From contig PLWV01000017.1 of assembly GCA_003153155.1 (NCBI GenBank), positions 223,932 through 287,931 of the forward strand: DNA of 64,000 nt, in the 5' to 3' direction. The first letter of the stretch is position 1, and the number at the start of each line of letters is the position of its first letter. Of the stretch, positions 9,232-18,944 are shown in pieces. This stretch comes from Gallionella sp. Lineage in GTDB: Bacteria; Pseudomonadota; Gammaproteobacteria; Burkholderiales; Gallionellaceae. The notes under the pieces were generated by a model. It was not told the DNA's origin, made no database searches, and saw nothing but the letters and a program-made list of their open reading frames with translations. The translations under genes and the position numbers were made by a program.

Positions 9232-10554
9232 TTAGACTATCTCCGCCCACAGATCATGCTCATCTGAATCGGTGATCTTCACTTCGACGAAATCACCTGC
9301 CTTTAGTTGCTGACCGTTTTCGATGTACACCACGCCGTCGATTTCCGGTGCGTCCGAGAAGCTGCGCGCAATCGCGCCATCTTCATCCACCTCATCCACC
9401 AACACCTTCATCGTCTTGCCGATTTTGCGCTTGAGGCGCTGTTCGCTGATTTCTTCCTGCAGCAGCATCAGCCGCGCAAGGCGTTCTTGTTGCACTTCGG
9501 GCGGCACATGATCGGGCAAGGCGTTGGCCGCCGCGCCGTCCACCGGCGAGTAAGCGAACGCGCCGACGCGATCCAGTTGCGCTTGCTCCAGAAAATCCAG
9601 CAGCTCTTCGAATTCCTCTTCGGTCTCGCCGGGGAAGCCGACGATGAAGGTGCTGCGCAGCGTAAGGTCGGGGCAAATCTCGCGCCATTGTTTGATGCGC
9701 GCCAGCACATTCTCGCTGCTGGCCGGACGCTTCATTAATTTCAGGATGCGCTGGTTGGCGTGCTGAAACGGTATATCCAGATACGGTAGAATTTTCCCTT
9801 GCGCCATCAGCGGAATCACCTCGTCCACATGCGGATAGGGGTACACGTAGTGCAGGCGCACCCACGCGCCAAGTTCTCCCATCGCCGCTGCCAGCTCGGT
9901 CATGCGGCTCTTGAGCGGCTTGCCGCCCCAGAAGCCGGTGCGGTATTTCACGTCCACGCCGTAGGCACTGGTGTCCTGCGAAATCACCAGCAATTCCTTG
10001 ACACCCGCGTTGACCAGATTCTGCGCTTCCTGCATCACATCGCCGACCGGACGGCTGACCAGATCGCCGCGCAGACTGGGGATGATGCAGAAGGTGCAGC
10101 GATGGTTGCAGCCTTCGGAAATTTTCACGTAAGCGTAATGTTTCGGCGTGAGGCGGATTCCCTGTGCAGGCACCAAGTCCATATAGGGATCATGCGGCTT
10201 GGGCAAATGTTGATGTACCGCCGCCATCACTTCATCGGTGGCGTGCGGGCCGGTAACGGCGAGCACTTTTGGATGCGCCTGTTTCACCACATCGCCCTTC
10301 GCACCGAGACAGCCGGTGACGATCACCTTGCCGTTTTTCGCCAGCGCCTCACCGATCGCATCCAGCGACTCTTCCACCGCGCTATTGATGAAGCCGCAAG
10401 TGTTCACCACCACCAGATCGGCATCCTGAAAACTGCCGGAAATCAGATACCCCTCGGCGCGCAAGCGGGTGAGGATGTGTTCCGAATCCACAGTCGCTTT
10501 CGGACAACCGAGCGAGACGAAGCCGACTTTGGGAAGGTGATTGGTTTTACTCAT
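9232..10554 (-). CDS. rimO: Ribosomal protein S12 methylthiotransferase RimO
   Basis: [15 protein letters not shown]; radical SAM CxxxCxxC ([19 protein letters not shown]); TRAM-like C-terminus. Confidence 0.95.
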   Translation of the reverse strand: MSKTNHLPKVGFVSLGCPKATVDSEHILTRLRAEGYLISGSFQDADLVVVNTCGFINSAVEESLDAIGEALAKNGKVIVTGCLGAKGDVVKQAHPKVLAVTGPHATDEVMAAVHQHLPKPHDPYMDLVPAQGIRLTPKHYAYVKISEGCNHRCTFCIIPSLRGDLVSRPVGDVMQEAQNLVNAGVKELLVISQDTSAYGVDVKYRTGFWGGKPLKSRMTELAAAMGELGAWVRLHYVYPYPHVDEVIPLMAQGKILPYLDIPFQHANQRILKLMKRPASSENVLARIKQWREICPDLTLRSTFIVGFPGETEEEFEELLDFLEQAQLDRVGAFAYSPVDGAAANALPDHVPPEVQQERLARLMLLQEEISEQRLKRKIGKTMKVLVDEVDEDGAIARSFSDAPEIDGVVYIENGQQLKAGDFVEVKITDSDEHDLWAEIV

Positions 10555-10570
10555 CACAAACTTTCATTGC

Positions 10571-11338
10571 TTATTCGGACACAAGGAGTTGGACCAATAC
10601 TATCGAAGAAATGCCCAACGCAATCAGCACGACTTGCTCCAGCGTGTCGCGCAATGTGGTACGTTTGTGCAATCCGGGAATCAGGTCGGCAACCGCCACG
10701 TAAATCATGCTCGCCGCCGCCAAAGCCAATAAAACCGGGACGACACTTTGCATGGACCTCAAAGCGTAATAAGCCAGCACGCCGCCCAACAATGTGGCCA
10801 GACTGGATGCCAGATTAAACAGCAAAGCCTGCGCCTTGGTATAACCGGAATGCAGCAAAATCATGAAGTCGCCGACCTCCTGGGGGATTTCATGCGCGAT
10901 GATCGCCAGTGCGGTGACGATACCCAGATGCACATCGGCCAAAAATGCGGCGGCGATGATGATGCCATCGACGAAGTTGTGAAAAGTGTTGCCAACCATG
11001 ATCATGGTGCCGCTGCGCCCATGCGCATTAGGCTCAACGGGATCATGCGCTTCGCAATGATCACTGTGGCAATGGCGCCACAACAGTAATTTTTCCAGCG
11101 TGAAAAATAACAATATGCCCGCCAACACCGCGCCGCTGACTACTGAAACGCTAGCACTCAATTTGAGTGCTTCAGGCAATATCTCGAGAAATGCCGCACC
11201 CAACAACGCTCCGATGGCGTAACTGACCAGCGAGTTCACCCAATGCGCGCGCGCGTTCAAGGCGAACAGCGCGGCACACGACACGCTCAACACGCCGCCA
11301 AAAATGCTGACGAAGATGATCCACAGCAAAACGCTCAT
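10571..11338 (-). CDS. ZIP-family metal transporter
   Basis: Multi-TM; GNTFHNFVDGIIIAAAF and HEIPQEVGDF motifs of ZIP TM4/TM5. Confidence 0.88.
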   Translation of the reverse strand: MSVLLWIIFVSIFGGVLSVSCAALFALNARAHWVNSLVSYAIGALLGAAFLEILPEALKLSASVSVVSGAVLAGILLFFTLEKLLLWRHCHSDHCEAHDPVEPNAHGRSGTMIMVGNTFHNFVDGIIIAAAFLADVHLGIVTALAIIAHEIPQEVGDFMILLHSGYTKAQALLFNLASSLATLLGGVLAYYALRSMQSVVPVLLALAAASMIYVAVADLIPGLHKRTTLRDTLEQVVLIALGISSIVLVQLLVSE

Positions 11339-11498
11339 GAGAATTTTTCAGAAATAAATAAGGCGCGGATTATACCAAAGGCAGGCGCGCCAACTTGGCA
11401 TTCAGCAAACCAAATAGCAATTTGCCTGCTTTTAATGAAGCCGCTGCACGACATACCGCAGGCAGGCAATCCGCTATTCAGCAAGCTGAATACGGAAT

Positions 11499-11532
11499 TG
11501 ACATTGGAATTGACATTGGAATTGACACTACC
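11499..11532. repeat. 12-bp tandem repeat (GGAATTGACATT)x3
   Basis: ggaattgacattggaattgacattggaattgaca. Confidence 0.85.
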
Positions 11533-11534
11533 GA

Positions 11535-12269
11535 TCAATCCAGCCAGATGAACGTTCCCATGCGTCCGGTCGCACCATCGCGGCGGTAGGAAAAAAAACG
11601 TTCGCGCTCGCGGTAAGTACAGTAGTCGCCACCGTAAATTTGCGTGATGCCCAATGCGTTCAGGCGCAAGCGAGCCAGTGCGTAGATGTCGGCCAGCCAT
11701 TTGCCATGCTGGCCGGGAATGAATGCCGCTACGGCTTGCAGCTGCGCGGCAATAAACGCGGCACGCACCTCATCACCGATTTCGAAGGCATCCTGACTGA
11801 TGGCGGGACCAAGCCACGCCATCAGGTTTTGCGGCGCAATGTTCATCGCCTGCACGGTGGCTTCGATGACACCCGCCGCCAAACCCTTCCAGCCTGCGTG
11901 TGCCGCACCGACCACGCTGCCCTGTTTATCGCACAACAATACCGGCAGGCAATCGGCAGTCATCACCACGCACACCGCCGCGCGGTGCCGCGCGATGCAG
12001 GCATCGGCCTGCGGCAGACAACTTGCATGGTCGGCATCCGCGACCAGCGTGCCGTGTGCCTGTTCCAGCCACACCGGTTCACTGGGCAGCAGCGTGTTGA
12101 GCAACACGCGGTTGCGCGCCACCGCCAGCGGCGCATCGCCGACATGGTCGCCGAGATTGAGACTGTCATAAGGTGTGCTGCTTACTCCACCAAGGCGGGT
12201 GGTCTGCAAGGTGCGCACCTGCTTGGGTGCAGGCCAGTCAGGAATGATGCAATGTTCAATGAGACTCAT
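11535..12269 (-). CDS. pgeF: Peptidoglycan editing factor PgeF / YfiH multicopper polyphenol oxidase family
   Basis: WLEQAHGT, TADCLPVLLCD, AAHAGWKGLAAGVIEAT and CTYRERERFFSYRRDGATGRMGTFIWL motifs. Confidence 0.92.
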   Translation of the reverse strand: MSLIEHCIIPDWPAPKQVRTLQTTRLGGVSSTPYDSLNLGDHVGDAPLAVARNRVLLNTLLPSEPVWLEQAHGTLVADADHASCLPQADACIARHRAAVCVVMTADCLPVLLCDKQGSVVGAAHAGWKGLAAGVIEATVQAMNIAPQNLMAWLGPAISQDAFEIGDEVRAAFIAAQLQAVAAFIPGQHGKWLADIYALARLRLNALGITQIYGGDYCTYRERERFFSYRRDGATGRMGTFIWLD

Positions 12270-12281
12270 ATGGCACGTTCC

Positions 12282-13500
12282 CTAAACCCCTCCCGGCCTC
12301 CCCTTATCAGGGGAGGAGGTTATCTTCCCCCCTGCACCCGCAAGGGGTACGCCGGTGGGTTCCCCGCTGCTGCGCAGCGACCCTTCCGCAAGCAAGGGGG
12401 GATCGAGGAGGATTATTGGGCGAGGAGAAATTGCCTTACGAATTTGTTGTAACAGTTGCTGCATGTCTTGCGGCAGCGGCACATGCCATTCCATCCTCTC
12501 GCCACTGACCGGATGTTCCAGCGCGAGACGCGTGGCGTGCAAGGCCTGACGCGGGAAGCCGGTTAATAAAGCGCGCAGTTGCGACACGCATTTTTGCGGG
12601 CCTTTGAGATACACGTTGTCGCCCACCAGGGGATGGCCGATACTCGCCAGATGCACGCGTATCTGGTGGGTGCGGCCGGTTTCCAAACGGCAGCGCAGCA
12701 GCGTGCAGCTCGGGAATTTTTCCTCGATTTGGTAGTGGGTGACCGCAGGCTTGCCGCTTTCCACCACGGCCATCTTGACGCGCTGGGTGGGATGCCGGCC
12801 TATCGGCGCATCCACCTTGCCGGCACGCGTCAGCTCGCCATGCACCAGGGCCAGGTATTCACGCTGCACGCTGCGCGCCTCCAACTGGCGCACCAATGCG
12901 GTTTGCGCAGTCAGGGTTTTGGCCACCACCAACAAACCGCTGGTGTTTTTGTCCAGCCTATGCACGATGCCGGCGCGTGGCACATCTTCCAATTGCGGTG
13001 CGTAATGCAGCAGGGCGTTGAGCAATGTGCCTTCCCAGTTGCCGCTACCCGGATGCACCACCAGTCCGACCGGTTTGTTGATCACCATCAAGGCATCGTC
13101 TTCGTAAACGATGGCTAGCGCGATGTCTTCGGCCTGATACGGCTGTTCAGCAGGATGGGTTTGCGGAAGCACTTCCAATTTTTCGCCGCCCCAGACTTTT
13201 TGCTTGGTCGTGGCAAATTCACCATCCACTTTGACTTGTTGCTGAGTAATCCATTCTTGTAAACGACTGCGCGAATACTCGGGAAAAAATTTAACCAATG
13301 CCTGATCCAAGCGCAGTCCGGCGTAATCATCGGGAACGATTAAATGCTGCGCGTCGGAAACGCGCGGGTTTGCGTTAGTGTCAACTCCAGTATCAATTCC
13401 GCATTCAGCTTGCTGAATAGCGGATTGCCTACCTTTGGCACACGCGATTTGTCGCGTAGTGGATTGCCTACCTTTGCCTCGCAGAGGTTCTCGCACCCTG
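12282..13500 (-). CDS. rluD: 23S rRNA pseudouridine synthase RluD (start codon uncertain)
   Basis: S4 domain (LRLDQALVKFFPEYSRSRLQEWI), GIVHRLDKNTSGLLVVAKT, GRTHQIRVHLASIGHPLVGD; upstream extension runs through repeat DNA. Confidence 0.9.
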
Positions 13501-13539
13501 CGGGTGTTATAATTGCGCAAATTATTTTCTGGATTTGTC

Positions 13540-14319
13540 ATGCGCCATAGTTTAGCCGTATTCCTGTTACTTACGTTAACCGCCTGCGGTTTGTTTGGAT
13601 CGAAGCCTGATGCCGATAGCTCGGCAAAAACTGCTTCTGCCGAAGTAATGTATAACGATGCCAAGAAAAACCTCAATGAGAACAGCTATGAGGAAGCCAT
13701 CAAACAGTTTGAATCCCTGCAATCGCATTATCCATACGGGCGTTACGCGCAGCAGGCACAGATCGAGATCGCTTACGCCTATTACCGGCAGAATGAGCCG
13801 GAATCCGCCATTTCCGCCGCCGATCGCTTCATCAAGCAGTACCCGAACAACCCGCATGTGGACTATGTCTACTATGTGAAGGGTTTGGCCAACTTCAATG
13901 CCGATATCGGTTTGTTCGGTATAGTGAGCGGGCAAGATCCCACCGAGCGCGACCCGAAAGCGGCGCAAGATTCGTTTTCCGCCTTTAAGGATTTGGTAAC
14001 GCGCTTCCCCTCCAGCAGGTACGCGCCCGATTCCAGATTGCGCATGCAGTATCTGCTCGATGCACTGGCAAAATATGAAATCCATGTCGCCAGATACTAC
14101 CTGCGCCGCGGCGCGGACATCGCTGCGGTGAACCGCGCCAAGGAAGTGTTGACGCAATATCCGAATACGCCCGCGATACACGATGCGCTGCTGATACTGG
14201 TGCAAGGCTATGACGACTTGGGCATGAAAGAACTGCGCGACGATGCACAGCGCGTGCTGAACAAGAACTTCCCCCGAGCCGCCTCACCGGCAAACAAGGG
14301 CAGCGAAAAATCGCAGTAG
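13540..14319 (+). CDS. bamD: Outer membrane protein assembly factor BamD
   Basis: Lipobox LTLTAC; TPR NENSYEEAIKQFESLQSHYPYGRYAQQAQIEIAYAYY; divergent from rluD. Confidence 0.93.
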   Translation: MRHSLAVFLLLTLTACGLFGSKPDADSSAKTASAEVMYNDAKKNLNENSYEEAIKQFESLQSHYPYGRYAQQAQIEIAYAYYRQNEPESAISAADRFIKQYPNNPHVDYVYYVKGLANFNADIGLFGIVSGQDPTERDPKAAQDSFSAFKDLVTRFPSSRYAPDSRLRMQYLLDALAKYEIHVARYYLRRGADIAAVNRAKEVLTQYPNTPAIHDALLILVQGYDDLGMKELRDDAQRVLNKNFPRAASPANKGSEKSQ

Positions 14320-14370
14320 CGTATCTGAAAATTATTTTGTTTAGCACCAACCTTCCGAGATGAAATTTCC

Positions 14371-14916
14371 ATGAAATATTGCAGCCTGTGCGGTGCCCCG
14401 GTCGAACTGCGGATCCCGCCGGATGACAACCGCGCGCGCCACGTGTGTACCGGCTGCGGCGAGGTGCATTACCAGAATCCCAAACTGATTGTCGGTGCCA
14501 TTCCGGAATGGCAGGACAAAATCCTGCTGTGTCGTCGCGCCATCGAACCTCGCCACGGACTATGGACACTTCCCGCCGGTTTCATGGAAAACGGCGAAAC
14601 CACCGCCGAGGCGGCCACACGCGAAACGCTGGAAGAAGCCAATGCGCGCATTGCGATCGGTGACTTGTATTCGATGTACAGCCTGCCCTATATCAATCAG
14701 GTGCATCTGCTGTTCCGCGCCAAACTGCTAGCTCTGGATTTTGGCCCGGGGCCGGAAAGCCTGGAAGTCAAACTATTCAGCGAAGCTGAAATACCGTGGG
14801 ATGAAATCGCGTTTCGCCCGGTGCGCTTCAGCCTTGAATATTACTTTGCCGAACGCAACAGCGGAAAATTCAGTTTCCATATTGGCGAACTGGCTCCGCC
14901 CACCCAACGCTTATAA
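14371..14916 (+). CDS. NUDIX hydrolase with N-terminal zinc ribbon
   Basis: CSLCGAPV...CTGCGEVHYQNPK; Nudix box GFMENGETTAEAATRETLEEANARI. Confidence 0.9.
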   Translation: MKYCSLCGAPVELRIPPDDNRARHVCTGCGEVHYQNPKLIVGAIPEWQDKILLCRRAIEPRHGLWTLPAGFMENGETTAEAATRETLEEANARIAIGDLYSMYSLPYINQVHLLFRAKLLALDFGPGPESLEVKLFSEAEIPWDEIAFRPVRFSLEYYFAERNSGKFSFHIGELAPPTQRL

Positions 14917-14982
14917 CTTGTTTTGCGCAAACCAGCCCCTCACTCATATAATCGCAGCGAATTCACTGCAGCAAAAAAAACA

Positions 14983-15777
14983 ATGAACGCCATACGCACT
15001 CTTATTGTACTCACTGCCGTCGCTTTGACAGGTTGCGCCTCGACCCATGCGCACAATCCGGCCGACCCGCTGGAACCAATTAACCGCGGCATATATAAAT
15101 TCAACGATAGCGTCGATAAAGCTGTTATTAAGCCCGTCGCACGGGGATACAAAGCGGTAATGCCGACGGCTGGCAGAATTATGGTAACGAATTTCTTTTC
15201 CAATCTGGATGATGTCGTCGTCACCGCCAACGATTTGCTTCAACTTAAGCTGGTGCAAGGTTTTTCTGACGGGATGCGTTTCTTCGTGAATTCCACAGTC
15301 GGCGTTTTCGGGTTAATTGACGTTGCATCAATTGGCGACTTAAAAAAACATAATGAAGATTTTGGCTTGACCCTGGGTAAGTGGGGAGTTGGCAACGGCC
15401 CCTACCTCGTCTTGCCAATATTAGGACCCAGCACGCTGCGTGACAGCGTTGGATTGTATGTTGACGGCTACCCAAGCCCGATGTACCAGCTGAAAGACAT
15501 GCGCGCACGTAACCAGGCTTACCTGACCAGGGGGATCAGCTGGCGTGCCGAACTCCTGGATCAAGAAAAAGTTTTGAATGAGGCGATGATAGATCCCTAC
15601 GAATTCATTCGTGATGCTTACTTGCTTCGTCGTCTGAGCCAAGTGTATGAAGGCAACCCGCCGCGTCAACGATACGATGACGAAGAGAGCAGCGATACTG
15701 CACAACCGCAGCCCTCCCCGGCAACAAATACACCCTCGGCGACTACGGATAATCCATCTCCGACCGCACCCCAGTAG
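14983..15777 (+). CDS. mlaA: MlaA/VacJ family lipoprotein
   Basis: Lipobox LTGC; DPLEPINRGIYKFNDSVDKAVIKPVARGYKA; GKWGVGNGPYLVLPILGPSTLRD. Confidence 0.95.
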   Translation: MNAIRTLIVLTAVALTGCASTHAHNPADPLEPINRGIYKFNDSVDKAVIKPVARGYKAVMPTAGRIMVTNFFSNLDDVVVTANDLLQLKLVQGFSDGMRFFVNSTVGVFGLIDVASIGDLKKHNEDFGLTLGKWGVGNGPYLVLPILGPSTLRDSVGLYVDGYPSPMYQLKDMRARNQAYLTRGISWRAELLDQEKVLNEAMIDPYEFIRDAYLLRRLSQVYEGNPPRQRYDDEESSDTAQPQPSPATNTPSATTDNPSPTAPQ

Positions 15778-15922
15778 CCGTCACGACAAACGTCATCCAC
15801 GCCGGTTGAACATTCCATCAACCGGCCAAGGTGATTGTCACGAACCGGTCACAACGCGATTGTCGCCAAACACTTACCAGCAGAACCTGTCTCACTGGCG
15901 CAAAAGCGCGCGGCATCGTAGC

Positions 15923-16250
15923 TTAACCTGACGCAAACTCAATGATCGCTGACCGCAGATCCTGCTTGAGCAGCTTCTCGGCTTCAATCAGCACTCGCGA
16001 ACGCACGGTCTTGACATCCCGTGCCGAAGCCTTGATCGGCCACGTTCTGCTGCCACGCACGCGGCCCGACTCCTTCTCCACCAAGGACACTTCGACCGTA
16101 TCGCGCATCCAATACCAGTTGTTTTGGCGATTCGCGTCATCCAAGGTCAGCTTGCCGACCAACACGAAGTCTGCCTTGTCAGAACCCTGCGCCAGGAATC
16201 CCGCTGCCGCCAAACCGCCCTTGAGGATAGTGACAAACTCCGCATTGCAT
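15923..16250 (-). pseudogene. C-terminal stump of an LPP20-family lipoprotein gene
   Basis: KADFVLVGKLTLDD...NWYWMRDTVEVSLVEKESGRVRGSRTWPIKA...LLKQDLRSAIIEFASG parallels the C-terminus of the intact protein at 18945-19952; no signal peptide. Confidence 0.75.
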
Positions 16251-16348
16251 CAACTTTTCATTTCACTTATGATGGTTCCGTCGGCCGTCCTGCATCTTTC
16301 CGTCGCAATAGCTTTCAAATTGTTTTCCCTAACCATCAGGAGAAAATC

Positions 16349-16918
16349 ATGAAAAAATCCCATCTCATTACAAAACTTTTATCCATGGCACTGTTTGTGT
16401 TTGCCATCTCAGCCTGTTCCAGCACTACCAAAGTAGAAAGCGACCTGGGTCTCAAGGGCGCACCAGATTGGGTCAACAAAGGTACCAATATACTCAACGA
16501 CAAGGATGGCCGCCTGTTTCACGGCGTAGGTTCGGCCTCTCCAATGGGGGATATGGCGCTGCAAAAATCCGTTGCCGATGACCGGGCGCGTGCTGAAGTG
16601 GCGCGGGTCTTGTCGTCCTACATGGACGTGGTTTCCAGCGACTACATGTCCTCCGCCAAGGCTGGCGGTGCCAACACCAACGAGGAAGCTGTCACGCGCC
16701 AAATCAAGGCCCTTACCAAGGTCAATCTGGCCGGTGCCAAAGTAATCGGCAGCTGGCGCGATCCCAAAACCAACATCATTTATTCCATCGTCGAACTGGA
16801 TATGAAACATGTGAAAAGCACGCTGGCCGGAACACAGGACATGAACGATGACTTGAAACGTTACATTGAAACCAGCGGCGATAACATTTTTGACCGCGTC
16901 GCAAGGGAGAAAAAATAA
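16349..16918 (+). CDS. LPP20-family lipoprotein
   Basis: Lipobox AISAC; APDWVNKG...FHGVGSASPMGDMALQKSVADDRARAEVARVL. Confidence 0.8.
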   Translation: MKKSHLITKLLSMALFVFAISACSSTTKVESDLGLKGAPDWVNKGTNILNDKDGRLFHGVGSASPMGDMALQKSVADDRARAEVARVLSSYMDVVSSDYMSSAKAGGANTNEEAVTRQIKALTKVNLAGAKVIGSWRDPKTNIIYSIVELDMKHVKSTLAGTQDMNDDLKRYIETSGDNIFDRVAREKK

Positions 16919-17532
16919 TGCGCTCGACACTACCCAAAAATAGACTGGCCGTATTGATGGCCCTGGCCCTGGCGTTGGCCGCCGCCGGCTGCTCCACCTC
17001 GGTAACGCGCATGGAAACGAGTGAAGTGAAAGATTTGAGCGGCGCCTGGAACGATACCGACTCGCAGCAGGTGTCGGAAGAGATGATCAAAGACGTGCTG
17101 GACCGCACTTGGCTTCGCGAATTCACCCACACCCAGAACCGCCAGCCGGCAGTGATCGTGGGTGAGGTGAGCAACCTGAGCCACGAGCACATCAACGTCA
17201 ACACCTTTGTCGCCGACATGGAGCGGTCCTTGATCAATTCCGACAAGGTGCAATTCGTTGCCTCCTCCACGGAACGCCAGGAAATCCGCGGGGAGCGCAA
17301 GGATCAGGACCTCAACGCCAGCGAGGCCACGCGCAAAGCGATGGGACAGGAGAAAGGCGCCGACTTCATGTTGAAGGGAACCATCAATACCATCATTGAT
17401 GCCGAAGGTAAAACACAATTGCGCTACTACCAGGTGGATCTGACATTGATCAGCCTGGCGGACAACCGCAAGGTCTGGGTCGGCCAGAAAAAGATCAAGA
17501 AACTGGTGGAGCGCAGCAACCTGAGTTTCTAG
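16918..17532 (+). CDS. Penicillin-binding protein activator LpoB-like lipoprotein
   Basis: Lipobox AAAGC; LSGAWNDTDSQQVSEEMI; VGEVSNLSHEHINVNTFVADMERSLINS; GADFMLKGTINTI. Confidence 0.88.
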   Translation: MRSTLPKNRLAVLMALALALAAAGCSTSVTRMETSEVKDLSGAWNDTDSQQVSEEMIKDVLDRTWLREFTHTQNRQPAVIVGEVSNLSHEHINVNTFVADMERSLINSDKVQFVASSTERQEIRGERKDQDLNASEATRKAMGQEKGADFMLKGTINTIIDAEGKTQLRYYQVDLTLISLADNRKVWVGQKKIKKLVERSNLSF

Positions 17533-18942
17533 TTGAAGGCGGGGCAATTGATAGCGACGTGCCGCATTGCGCTGTTGCTCGGGACTTTCGTATTAGTGAC
17601 GGGATGCGCCACCTACAGCGAGTCTTTCGGGGTCATTGAGCGCAATCTTTCAGCCCGGCAATACGATGCCGCCTTGCGGGATATTGAGAAACAATCCCGC
17701 TCCAAAACCGACCGGGTGTTGTATCTTCTCAACAAAGGCATGGTGCTGCGCATGAAGCGCGATTTTTCCGGCTCCAACCAGGCGCTGGAAGCGGCCAAGG
17801 CGGAAATGGAGCGGCTCTACGCCGCCAGTGTTAGCGAAAATACGCTGTCATTTGTCGTCAATGATGCAACCGTCAGTTATGCCGGGGATGACTATGAACA
17901 GGTTTTGGTACACCTCTACATGGCGCTCAATTACCTGGAACTCGGGCAACCCAATGAGGCGCGGGTTGAAGCGCTGCAGGTGGACATCAAGCTGCGTGAG
18001 ATCGGGGAAAAAATTCCGGGGGACAAGTTCACCGAAGATGCCCTGTCCCGTTACCTCACCGGCCTGATCTACGAGGAAATGGGTGAATGGAGTGATGCCA
18101 TGATCGCCTATCGCAAGGCCTATGAGGCCTACAAGAAGTATCAGGTCAATTATGGGATGGCCATGCCAGACATGCTCAAGCATGACCTGCTGCGGCTGGC
18201 GCAGCGGGAGGGGCTGGCGGACGAGGCCACCCAATACAGTAAGGAATTCGGCATGGACCTTCCGCAGGAAGAGAACAGCGCACCGGAGCAGGGAGGCGAA
18301 CTGGTCTTCGTCCTGAACAACGGCTTGGCCCCCATCAAGCGCGAAAAAGTCGTCGGTGCAATAGCTCCGCCGCCCTCGGTCGCGATGAATGCCACCAAGC
18401 CACATAAGCAAGTCACGTTCGCCCCGCCCGTGGTCGTGAACATCGCGCTGCCTTACTACGAATCCCGCCCCAACAAAGTGCTGAGCGCTCGCGTCAGCGT
18501 CTCCGGCAAACATGCCTCTACCCAGATGATGGAAAACATCGATGCCATTGCCAAGGCGAGCCTGGACTCCCGCATGCCGGCCATAACGGCGCGTTCCATC
18601 GCCCGCGCGGTGGCCAAGGGGGCGATACAGGAGTCCGTGGATCGCGCCGGAAACAACAGGAACAACGACCCTGCGGTAGAATTGCTCGGTTCCTTTCTCG
18701 TGCGAGTGGCGGCAGTGGCCACCGAGCGCGCCGACACCCGCAGCTGGCTGACACTGCCCGAAAATGTCCAGCTTGCGCGGCTTTCCCTCTCCCCCGGCAG
18801 TTACACCGTCACGGTTGATTTACTGGGAGCGGGCGAACAAGTCATCGCAACACTGGAATATCCGGGCGTAGTCATCAGCAACAAACACAAGACGTATCTG
18901 ACCCAGCATTGGGTATCCGATAATCCCACCACAAGGAGATGA
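17533..18942 (+). CDS. COG3014-like TPR-containing lipoprotein (TTG start)
   Basis: Lipobox VTGC; long helical repeat protein; starts immediately after the lpoB-like stop. Confidence 0.75.
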   Translation: MKAGQLIATCRIALLLGTFVLVTGCATYSESFGVIERNLSARQYDAALRDIEKQSRSKTDRVLYLLNKGMVLRMKRDFSGSNQALEAAKAEMERLYAASVSENTLSFVVNDATVSYAGDDYEQVLVHLYMALNYLELGQPNEARVEALQVDIKLREIGEKIPGDKFTEDALSRYLTGLIYEEMGEWSDAMIAYRKAYEAYKKYQVNYGMAMPDMLKHDLLRLAQREGLADEATQYSKEFGMDLPQEENSAPEQGGELVFVLNNGLAPIKREKVVGAIAPPPSVAMNATKPHKQVTFAPPVVVNIALPYYESRPNKVLSARVSVSGKHASTQMMENIDAIAKASLDSRMPAITARSIARAVAKGAIQESVDRAGNNRNNDPAVELLGSFLVRVAAVATERADTRSWLTLPENVQLARLSLSPGSYTVTVDLLGAGEQVIATLEYPGVVISNKHKTYLTQHWVSDNPTTRR

Positions 18943-18944
18943 AA

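Noticed and set aside
9799-10818. 339-aa ORF on + strand
   Set aside because: Antisense to rimO; high-GC shadow ORF.
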